Source: Variovorax sp. KK3 | GTDB taxonomy: Bacteria > Pseudomonadota > Gammaproteobacteria > Burkholderiales > Burkholderiaceae_C | Direction of reading: 5' to 3' | NCBI RefSeq assembly: GCF_001984055.1 | Contig: NZ_LYVO01000001.1 | Location: 62,001 to 126,000 of the forward strand | DNA: 64,000 bases | Shown here: positions 57,653-64,000 of the stretch, piece after piece | Position numbering within the stretch: the stretch's first letter is position 1 | How the letters are laid out: each line of letters begins with the position of its first letter | Position numbers and translations under genes: made by a program | The notes under the pieces: generated by a model | Database searches by the model: none | What the model saw: the letters and a program-made list of their open reading frames with translations, nothing else | Told to the model about the DNA's origin: nothing

Positions 57653-58948
57653 ATGAAGGTACTGGTGATCGGCGGAGGGGGGCGCGAGCACGCCCTGGCG
57701 TGGCGCCTGTGCCAGGCCGCGCGCGTGAGCCGCGTCTACGTGGCGCCCGGCAACGGCGGCACGCGCACCGACAAACGCTACGACTGCATCGACATCACCG
57801 AGCCCGCCGCGTTGCGGGCCTGGGCGCAAAAGGAAAAGATCGCGCTGACCGTTGTCGGCCCCGAGGCGCCGCTGGCGGCCGGCGTGGTCGACGAATTCCG
57901 CGCGCACGGCCTGCGCATCTTCGGGCCGACCAAGGCGGCGGCCCAACTGGAGAGCTCCAAGGCTTTCTCCAAGGCGTTCATGAGGCGCCACAAGATCCCG
58001 ACGGCCGAGTACGAAACCTTCACCGATGCCGCGGCGGCGCATGCCTACGTCGATGCCAAGGGCGCGCCGATCGTGGTCAAGGCCGACGGACTGGCCGCGG
58101 GCAAGGGCGTGGTGGTGGCCATGAGCGCGCAAGAGGCGCACGAGGCCATCGACTTCATGCTGGTCGACAACAAGCTCGGCATCTCGCACAACGAGGGCGG
58201 CGCGCGCGTGGTGATCGAGGAGTTCCTGCAAGGCGAGGAAGCCAGCTTCATCGTGCTGTGCGACGGCGTGAACGTGACCGCGCTGGCCACCAGCCAGGAC
58301 CACAAGCGCCTGCAGGACGGCGATCAAGGCCCGAACACCGGTGGCATGGGTGCGTATTCGCCGGCGCCGGTGGTCACCGCCGAAGTGCATGCGCGGGCCA
58401 TGCGAGAGATCATCCTGCCCACCATCCGCGGCATGGAGAAGGATGGCATCCCATACACCGGCTTCCTGTACGCCGGCCTCATGATCGACGCGAGCGGACA
58501 CCCCAAGACACTCGAATTCAACTGCCGTATGGGCGACCCCGAGACCCAGCCGATCATGATGCGCCTGAAGTCCGACCTGTTCGAGGTGTTCTGGCATGCC
58601 ACCGACGGCACGCTGGACCAGATCGAGCTCGACTGGGACCGCCGGGTGGCGCTCGGTGTCGTGATGGCCGCGCACGGCTATCCGCTGTCGCCGCGCAAGG
58701 GCGATCGCATTCACGGCATTCCGGCCGATGCACCCGATGCCGTGGTCTTCCATGCCGGCACCACGCTGGAAGACGGCGAACTCAAGACCAGCGGTGGCCG
58801 CGTGCTGTGCGTCACGGTGCTGGCCGACAGCGTCAAGCAGGCGCAGCAGCGCGCCTACGCGGTGGCGGCGCGCGTGCATTTCGATGGCGCGCAGTACCGC
58901 AAGGACATCGGCTTCCGCGCCGCGCAGGCGCGCACGCCCGCCGGCTGA
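57653..58948 (+). CDS. purD: Phosphoribosylamine-glycine ligase PurD
   Basis: Second step of purine synthesis: joins glycine to phosphoribosylamine using ATP. The 431-aa ATP-grasp enzyme opens [17 protein letters not shown] and shows [30 protein letters not shown] and [16 protein letters not shown] at 57653 is the canonical start. Its stop shares a base with the hemF start (TGATG). Confidence 0.97.
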   Translation: MKVLVIGGGGREHALAWRLCQAARVSRVYVAPGNGGTRTDKRYDCIDITEPAALRAWAQKEKIALTVVGPEAPLAAGVVDEFRAHGLRIFGPTKAAAQLESSKAFSKAFMRRHKIPTAEYETFTDAAAAHAYVDAKGAPIVVKADGLAAGKGVVVAMSAQEAHEAIDFMLVDNKLGISHNEGGARVVIEEFLQGEEASFIVLCDGVNVTALATSQDHKRLQDGDQGPNTGGMGAYSPAPVVTAEVHARAMREIILPTIRGMEKDGIPYTGFLYAGLMIDASGHPKTLEFNCRMGDPETQPIMMRLKSDLFEVFWHATDGTLDQIELDWDRRVALGVVMAAHGYPLSPRKGDRIHGIPADAPDAVVFHAGTTLEDGELKTSGGRVLCVTVLADSVKQAQQRAYAVAARVHFDGAQYRKDIGFRAAQARTPAG

Positions 58949-59862
58949 TGGGCGACGATCCGAAAGCGGTCGGTGACTACTTGCGCGCGTTGCAGCAGCG
59001 CATCATGGACGCGGTCGAAGTCGCCGACGGCAAGGCCTGCGTGCGCGATGCCTGGGAAAAAGCCCCTGGCGAAACGCTTCAGGGCAATGGCCTGACCTGC
59101 ATCCTGGAAGGTGGCGAGCTGTTCGAGCGTGCCGGTTGCGGCTTCTCGCAGGTGCGCGGGCCGAAGCTGCCGCCATCGGCCACGCAGCACCGCCCCGAAC
59201 TGGCAGGCGCGCCCTTCGAGGCGATGGGCGTCTCGCTGGTGTTCCATCCGCGCAACCCCTACGTGCCGACGGTGCACATGAACGTGCGCATGCTGGCGGC
59301 ACTGCCTGCGGGCGGAGAGCCCGTGTGCTGGTTCGGCGGCGGCATGGACCTCACGCCGTACTACGGCTTCGAGGACGATGCCGTGCATTTCCACCGCAGC
59401 TGCCACGATGCGCTGGCGCCCTTCGGCGACGACAAGTACCCCCGCTTCAAGACCTGGTGCGACGAGTATTTTTATCTCAAGCATCGCGACGAGCAGCGCG
59501 GCGTGGGCGGTGTGTTCTTCGACGACTTCTCCGAGCTCGGCTTCGAGCGCAGCTTCGCCATGCTGCGCGCGGTGGGAGACGCCTTTCTTCCGGCGTACCA
59601 GCCGATCGTGGAGCGCCGCCGGGCCATGGCCTACGGCGAACGCGAGCGCGACTTTCAGCTCTACCGGCGCGGGCGCTACGTCGAATTCAACCTGGTCTGG
59701 GACCGCGGCACGCATTTCGGGTTGCAGTCGGGCGGGCGCTCCGAGTCGATCCTGCTGTCGATGCCGCCCCTGGCCAGCTGGGCCTATCGTCGCCATCCCG
59801 AGCCCGGCACGCCTGAAGCGGCGCTCTACAGCGATTTCCTCGTGCGCCGCGAATGGCTCTGA
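58948..59862 (+). CDS. hemF: Oxygen-dependent coproporphyrinogen III oxidase HemF
   Basis: Oxidative decarboxylation of coproporphyrinogen III in heme synthesis. The 304-aa protein shows [38 protein letters not shown] and [20 protein letters not shown], all strongly conserved. It is translationally coupled to purD and overlaps nadD by 10 bases. Confidence 0.97.
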   Translation: MGDDPKAVGDYLRALQQRIMDAVEVADGKACVRDAWEKAPGETLQGNGLTCILEGGELFERAGCGFSQVRGPKLPPSATQHRPELAGAPFEAMGVSLVFHPRNPYVPTVHMNVRMLAALPAGGEPVCWFGGGMDLTPYYGFEDDAVHFHRSCHDALAPFGDDKYPRFKTWCDEYFYLKHRDEQRGVGGVFFDDFSELGFERSFAMLRAVGDAFLPAYQPIVERRRAMAYGERERDFQLYRRGRYVEFNLVWDRGTHFGLQSGGRSESILLSMPPLASWAYRRHPEPGTPEAALYSDFLVRREWL

Positions 59863-60461
59863 AGCCGCCTCGGGTGGGTGTGTTCGGCGGAGCCTTCGAT
59901 CCTCCCCACGATGCGCATGTTTCCCTGGTGAAGGCGGCGCTGGCACAGCTGGGGCTGGCCCGACTGCACATCCTGCCGACCGGCGACGCCTGGCACAAGG
60001 CGCGCGGGCTGAGCGCCGGCCACCACCGCCTCGAGATGGCACGCCTGGCTTTCGAGGGCCTGCCGGGTGCGGTAGTGGATGACCGCGAACTGCGCCGCGC
60101 CGGTCCCACCTACACTCTGGACACCCTGCGCGAGCTGCGCGGGGAGCAACCCGCGGCGGAGCTCGTGCTCATCCTCGGCGCCGACCAGGCATCATCGCTG
60201 CCCCGGTGGCACGGCTGGCAGGACATCCTGGCCATGGCCGTCGTCGCGGTGGCGCAGCGGCCCGGTGCCGGCGCCTTCGATCCGCTGGCCTTGCCGGGCG
60301 CACCGCCCGGCGCCCGTTTCGAGACGCTGGCCATCACGCCGATGGACGTGAGCGCCACCGAGATTCGAGCGAAAGCCGCGCTGGGGCAGGACCTCTCCCG
60401 ACTGGTTCCTCCGGCAGTTGCACGCTATATTGACCAACACCATCTTTATCGAACCACCTGA
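59853..60461 (+). CDS. nadD: Nicotinate-nucleotide adenylyltransferase NadD
   Basis: Makes nicotinate adenine dinucleotide in NAD synthesis. The 202-aa protein has the nucleotidyltransferase motif [16 protein letters not shown] and the late [14 protein letters not shown] (ISSTxIR-type). ATG at 59853 lies inside hemF; the stop shares a base with the rsfS start, consistent with one operon. Confidence 0.95.
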   Translation: MALKPPRVGVFGGAFDPPHDAHVSLVKAALAQLGLARLHILPTGDAWHKARGLSAGHHRLEMARLAFEGLPGAVVDDRELRRAGPTYTLDTLRELRGEQPAAELVLILGADQASSLPRWHGWQDILAMAVVAVAQRPGAGAFDPLALPGAPPGARFETLAITPMDVSATEIRAKAALGQDLSRLVPPAVARYIDQHHLYRTT

Positions 60462-61129
60462 TGAGTACTGAAGCCGCCGCCAAAAAAGACACCCAGAAAC
60501 TCCAGAGAGCCATCGTCGATGGCCTCGAGGACGTCAAGGCGCAGGACATCCAGGTCTTCGACACCGAGCATCTATCGCCCTTGTTCGAGCGCGTGATCGT
60601 CGCCTCGGGCACCTCCAATCGCCAGACCAAGGCCCTCGCCGCCAGCGTGCGCGATGCCGTGCGCGACGCCGGCTTCACCAAGCCGCGGGTGGAAGGCGAG
60701 GAAAACGGCGAATGGATCATCGTCGACTGCGGCGCCGCGGTCGCGCACATCATGCAGCCGGCCATCCGGCAGTATTACCACCTCGAAGAGATCTGGGGCG
60801 ACAAGCCGGTGCGCCTGAAATTCGGCGCTGCCAAGCCTGCCGTGGCCCGGCCGTCCGAGGAAAAAGCGCCTGCGCCCGCTGCCAAGACGCCCTCGCTCAG
60901 GCGCTCCAGCGCGGCCAAGACGGCGCAGCGCGCGGCCGACGCGGCCGCCAAGCCCAAGCCGGCTGCCGGCAAGAAGCCCGCGGCGAAGAAGGCGGCGGTC
61001 AAGACGGTGGTCGTGAACAAGGCGCCCGCGAAGAAGGCCGCGGCCAAGAACCCCACTGCCAAGAAGCCCGCCGCCAAGAAGCCGGCCGCGAAGTCGGCAC
61101 CGCGCAAGACCGCCTCGGCACGCGCATGA
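60461..61129 (+). CDS. rsfS: Ribosomal silencing factor RsfS with a basic C-terminal tail
   Basis: RsfS binds L14 of the large subunit and blocks subunit joining in starvation. The conserved domain occupies about residues 12-120 ([45 protein letters not shown]). The remaining 100 residues are an Ala/Lys/Pro histone-H1-like tail with repeated KKPAAKK units. Most family members are about 105-130 aa long, so the tail is an unusual extension. It is followed by rlmH with a four-base overlap. Confidence 0.93.
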   Translation: MSTEAAAKKDTQKLQRAIVDGLEDVKAQDIQVFDTEHLSPLFERVIVASGTSNRQTKALAASVRDAVRDAGFTKPRVEGEENGEWIIVDCGAAVAHIMQPAIRQYYHLEEIWGDKPVRLKFGAAKPAVARPSEEKAPAPAAKTPSLRRSSAAKTAQRAADAAAKPKPAAGKKPAAKKAAVKTVVVNKAPAKKAAAKNPTAKKPAAKKPAAKSAPRKTASARA

Positions 61130-61593
61130 AGCTCCTGGTGGTCGCGGTCGGGCAGCGCATGCCCGACTGGGCACAGACCGCCTGGGACGACTACGCCAAG
61201 CGATTCCCGCCGGAACTCAAGCTGGAGCTGCGCGCGGTCAAGACCGAGCCGCGGGGCTCCAAGACGCTGGAAACGCTGTATGCCGCCGAGCGCGAGCGCA
61301 TCGAGGCCGCCATCGCCAAAGGCATGCGCATCGTCGCGCTGGACGAGCGCGGCACGGCGTTGACGACCAAGGCACTCGCGGCGCGCTTGCAAGCCTGGCA
61401 GGGGGAGGGCGACGACGTCGCGCTGGTCATCGGCGGCCCGGACGGGCTCGACCCGGCCTTCAAGGCCGCGGCGCACGAACGCATCCGGCTGTCCGACCTG
61501 ACCCTGCCGCATGCCATGGCCCGTGTGCTGCTGGTCGAGCAGCTCTACCGCGCCTGGTCGGTCAATGCCGGCCACCCGTACCACCGCGAATGA
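61126..61593 (+). CDS. rlmH: 23S rRNA pseudouridine-1915 N3-methyltransferase RlmH
   Basis: A 155-aa SPOUT methyltransferase with the knotted C-terminal motif [15 protein letters not shown] and [24 protein letters not shown]; ends HPYHRE as in most RlmH. It modifies helix 69 of 23S rRNA. Overlaps rsfS and maf by four bases each. Confidence 0.97.
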   Translation: MKLLVVAVGQRMPDWAQTAWDDYAKRFPPELKLELRAVKTEPRGSKTLETLYAAERERIEAAIAKGMRIVALDERGTALTTKALAARLQAWQGEGDDVALVIGGPDGLDPAFKAAAHERIRLSDLTLPHAMARVLLVEQLYRAWSVNAGHPYHRE

Positions 61594-62195
61594 CGGAACC
61601 GTTCATCTACCTGGCTTCGCAGAGTCCGCGCCGGGCCCAACTGCTGGGCCAGTTGGGCGTGCGCCACGAGTTGCTGCTGGCGGGTGCCGACGAAGACGCC
61701 GAGGCGCTCGAGCAGGTGCTGCCCGGCGAATCGCCCACCGCCTATGTGCAGCGGGTCACCGGGCTCAAGCTCGACGCCGCGGTCGCGCGCCATCGTCGGC
61801 TCGGCCTGCCGGCGGCGCCGGTGCTGTGTGCGGACACCACGGTGGCCTTCGGACGCAACATCCTGGGCAAGCCCGAGGATCGTGACGATGCGCGGCGCAT
61901 GCTGGCGCTGCTGTCGGGCCGCACGCACCGGGTGCTGACGGCGGTCGCCCTGCAGCACGGCCGGCGTCGCCACGCGGCGCTCAGCGTGTCGCGTGTGCGC
62001 TTCGCCGACGTCGACGCCCGGCGCATCGCGGCCTACGTCGACAGCGGCGAGCCGGAAGGCAAGGCCGGTGCGTACGCGATACAGGGGCGCGCCGCCGCCT
62101 TCGTGGCGCACATCAGCGGCTCGCATTCGGGCATCATGGGGCTCCCGATGTTCGAGACGGCCCAGTTGCTGCGCAAGGCCGGTTTCGCGCTGTAG
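61590..62195 (+). CDS. maf: Maf-family nucleoside triphosphate pyrophosphatase
   Basis: A 201-aa house-cleaning nucleotidase of the YhdE type: [28 protein letters not shown] (catalytic Asp), [19 protein letters not shown] and [12 protein letters not shown]. Relatives hydrolyse dTTP and UTP. Lies in the common rlmH-maf-rng order. Confidence 0.95.
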   Translation: MTEPFIYLASQSPRRAQLLGQLGVRHELLLAGADEDAEALEQVLPGESPTAYVQRVTGLKLDAAVARHRRLGLPAAPVLCADTTVAFGRNILGKPEDRDDARRMLALLSGRTHRVLTAVALQHGRRRHAALSVSRVRFADVDARRIAAYVDSGEPEGKAGAYAIQGRAAAFVAHISGSHSGIMGLPMFETAQLLRKAGFAL

Positions 62196-62210
62196 AGCGG
62201 CCAATACAAC

Positions 62211-63731
62211 ATGCAAGACATCCTGATCAACTGGTCTCCGCAAGAGACCCGCGTCGCGCTGGTGGAGCACGGCGCCGTGCAGGAGCTCCACGTGGAGCGC
62301 ACGCTCGAGCGCGGGCTGGTCGGCAACATCTACCTGGGCAAGGTCTCGCGCGTGCTGCCGGGCATGCAGTCGGCCTTCATCGACATCGGGCTGGACCGCA
62401 CCGCGTTCCTCCACGTCGCGGACATCGTGGCCCCGTTCACGCCGGGCTCCAGGCCGAGCACCGTGGTCGAACGCGATGGCCGTGGCGGGTCGGTCGTGCC
62501 GATCGAGAAGCAGGTCTTCGAGGGGCAGTCGCTTCTGGTGCAGGTCATCAAGGACCCGATCGGCACCAAGGGCGCGCGGCTGTCGACCCAGATCAGCATC
62601 GCAGGCCGGCTGCTGGTGTTCCTGCCGCAGGACAACCATGTGGGCGTGTCGCAGAAGATCCCGTCCGACCTGCGCGATGCGCTGCGTGCGCGCATGCAGG
62701 CGCTGATCGAGGCCGCCGCCGCGGCCGGCAGCGGCGGCGTGGTGCCCGAGGCCACGGGCGGCTTCATCCTGCGCACCAACGGCGAGGATTCGAGCGACGC
62801 CGAGCTGGCCGAGGACATCGCCTATCTGCGCAAGACCTGGTCACGCATCCGCGAGTTGTCGACCCGCATGGCGCCGCTCTCGCTGCTCCACCAGGACCTG
62901 AACCTGCTGCAGCGCGTGCTGCGCGACCTGACGACCGAAGACACCCAGACCATCCGCCTCGACTCGCGCGAGCAGTTCGATGCGCTGCTCAAGTTCGGCC
63001 TGGAGTTCATGCCGAAGGCGGCCGGCAAACTGCAGCTCTACAAGGGCGAGCGGCCCATCTTCGACCTGTATTCGATCGACGAGGAGATCGCCAAGGCCCT
63101 GGGGCGGCGCGTCGACCTCAAGTCGGGCGGCTACCTCGTGGTGGACCAGACCGAGGCGCTCACCACCATCGACGTGAACACCGGAGGCTACGTCGGTGCT
63201 CGCAACTTCGACGACACCATCTTCAAGACCAACCTGGAGGCGGCGCAGGCCATTGCACGGCAGCTGCGGCTGCGCAACCTGGGCGGGATCATCATCGTGG
63301 ACTTCATCGACATGGTGCGCGACGACCACCGCGAGCAGGTGCTGGCCGAGTTTCGCAAGCAGCTCGCGCGCGACAGGGTCAAGACCACGGCCGGCGGCTT
63401 CTCGCAACTGGGACTGGTGGAGATGACGCGCAAGCGCACGCGCGAATCGCTGGCCCACATGCTGTGCGAGCCCTGCCTGGCCTGCAGCGGGCAGGGCATC
63501 GTCAAGACCGCGCGCAGCGTGGCCTACGACGTTCTGCGCGAGATCCTCCGCGAGGCCCGCCAGTTCACGCCGCGCGAGTTCCGCATCGTGTCGTCACCCC
63601 AGGTGATCGAGCTGTTCCTCGACGAGGAGAGCCAGCACCTGGCCGGGCTCAGCGACTTCATCGGCAAGCCGATCTCGCTGCAGGCCGAGCCGGCGATGGG
63701 GCAGGGGCAGTACGACATCGTGTTGCTCTGA
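62211..63731 (+). CDS. rng: Ribonuclease G
   Basis: A 506-aa endoribonuclease of the RNase E/G family that matures the 16S rRNA 5' end and degrades mRNA. The S1 domain lies near residues 35-125 (GNIYLGKVSRVLPGMQSAFID). The 5'-sensor and catalytic core includes IDVNTGGYVGARN and GGIIIVDFIDM (catalytic Asp), and CEPCLACSGQG is the zinc-link region. It lacks the long C-terminal scaffold of RNase E. Confidence 0.96.
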   Translation: MQDILINWSPQETRVALVEHGAVQELHVERTLERGLVGNIYLGKVSRVLPGMQSAFIDIGLDRTAFLHVADIVAPFTPGSRPSTVVERDGRGGSVVPIEKQVFEGQSLLVQVIKDPIGTKGARLSTQISIAGRLLVFLPQDNHVGVSQKIPSDLRDALRARMQALIEAAAAAGSGGVVPEATGGFILRTNGEDSSDAELAEDIAYLRKTWSRIRELSTRMAPLSLLHQDLNLLQRVLRDLTTEDTQTIRLDSREQFDALLKFGLEFMPKAAGKLQLYKGERPIFDLYSIDEEIAKALGRRVDLKSGGYLVVDQTEALTTIDVNTGGYVGARNFDDTIFKTNLEAAQAIARQLRLRNLGGIIIVDFIDMVRDDHREQVLAEFRKQLARDRVKTTAGGFSQLGLVEMTRKRTRESLAHMLCEPCLACSGQGIVKTARSVAYDVLREILREARQFTPREFRIVSSPQVIELFLDEESQHLAGLSDFIGKPISLQAEPAMGQGQYDIVLL

Positions 63732-63770
63732 GGTTCCGGCGGATGGCTGGGCGCCATCGACACGACTCCA

Positions 63771-63792
63771 TCGTATATATTGGATATATATA
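63771..63792. promoter_or_regulatory. AT-rich palindrome before the last gene
   Basis: TATATAT-TGG-ATATATA lies 13-30 bases before the next ATG. It is a likely promoter/operator, typical of autoregulated antitoxin genes. Confidence 0.6.
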
Positions 63793-63804
63793 GAAGGAGC
63801 CTGC

Positions 63805-64000
63805 ATGTCTGCCCCACCATCTGGCCTGCTGTTGAAGTTTCGTAGTCGAAACACGCAGTTCGGGGTCACCCGTGAAACCGTGAAGGCCATGGCCGAGCGC
63901 TTCGACCTCTCCGAGACCGAAGTCGTGCACATGGCGCTTTCACGGTTGGCCAAAGAAGAGCTGCCGGCCTATGAACCCGATGAGGGGCCGCTTTCGGCGC
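63805..64000 (+). CDS. Small putative DNA-binding/antitoxin protein (cut by window end)
   Basis: The start of a gene with a good ribosome site (AGAAGGAG) and ATG at 63805; about 65 codons are visible. The protein opens SAPPSGLLLKFRSRNTQFGV and continues with the predicted helices TRETVKAMAERFDLSETEVV and HMALSRLAKEELPA, resembling a ribbon-helix-helix antitoxin. The toxin, if any, would lie beyond the window. Confidence 0.6.
   Translation, partial: MSAPPSGLLLKFRSRNTQFGVTRETVKAMAERFDLSETEVVHMALSRLAKEELPAYEPDEGPLSA

Overview
The window is a contiguous piece of a high-GC betaproteobacterial chromosome. Gene order (exbB-exbD-lpxK; clpS-clpA; yebC, then purD-hemF-nadD-rsfS-rlmH-maf-rng) and protein sequences fit the family Comamonadaceae, most like Variovorax. 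This is a judgement from recognised proteins, not a database search. No rRNA, tRNA, CRISPR, insertion sequence or prophage was seen.

Layout. (1) 1-13049, housekeeping: lpxK (cut by the window start), exbD and exbB on the minus strand; xseA, sodB; a DUF192 protein and a small secreted protein on the minus strand; icd, clpS-clpA, a cardiolipin synthase, sbcB and a small monooxygenase-fold protein. (2) 13165-18747, oxidative repair and signalling: exported MsrB, a CcdA-thioredoxin fusion and exported MsrA form one minus-strand cluster that looks like a self-contained periplasmic methionine-sulfoxide repair system; a response regulator-histidine kinase pair follows on the plus strand. (3) 18799-28049, an eight-gene minus-strand operon. 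In transcription order it holds a URC1-like GTP-cyclohydrolase-II paralogue, URC4 (DUF1688), upp, a BMP-type ABC importer (binding protein, ATPase, two permeases) and codA. It reads as a cytosine/uracil/nucleoside uptake and catabolism unit using the URC pathway. (4) 28135-31936, a bufferin operon (bufA1-bufB1-bufC1-bufD1: copper-binding modified-peptide precursor, MNIO/DUF692 enzyme, DUF2063 partner, DoxX) divergent from an ECF sigma factor and its DUF1109 anti-sigma factor (sigF-nrsF type). The intergenic region carries two divergent copies of a GTAAC-N16-CGAA promoter, so the sigma factor probably drives both its own operon and the peptide operon. (5) 31961-39101: a VapBC-like toxin-antitoxin pair and a TetR-regulated tripartite RND efflux operon with a visible palindromic operator. 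(6) 39329-41481: a small HIRAN-like protein and a HerA-type (DUF853) ATPase.

(7) 41592-56733, an aryl-polyene/xanthomonadin-type pigment locus. The plus-strand arm has a carrier protein, COG4648 membrane protein, AMP-ligase fused to a hot-dog dehydratase, LpxL-like acyltransferase, LolA-like carrier, MMPL exporter, polysaccharide deacetylase, methyltransferase, dehydratase and FabG-like reductase. The minus-strand arm has an FAD halogenase, a chorismatase, a PlsC acyltransferase and a glycosyltransferase. No ketosynthase is encoded anywhere in it, and a hipBA pair sits directly after the reductase, where comparable clusters often carry a ketosynthase. (8) 56902-63731: a housekeeping block from yebC to rng, followed by the start of a small gene preceded by an AT-rich palindrome, probably an antitoxin, cut by the window end.

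The most interesting parts are the bufferin operon with its readable sigma-factor circuit, the prokaryotic URC operon, and the ketosynthase-less polyene locus interrupted by hipBA.
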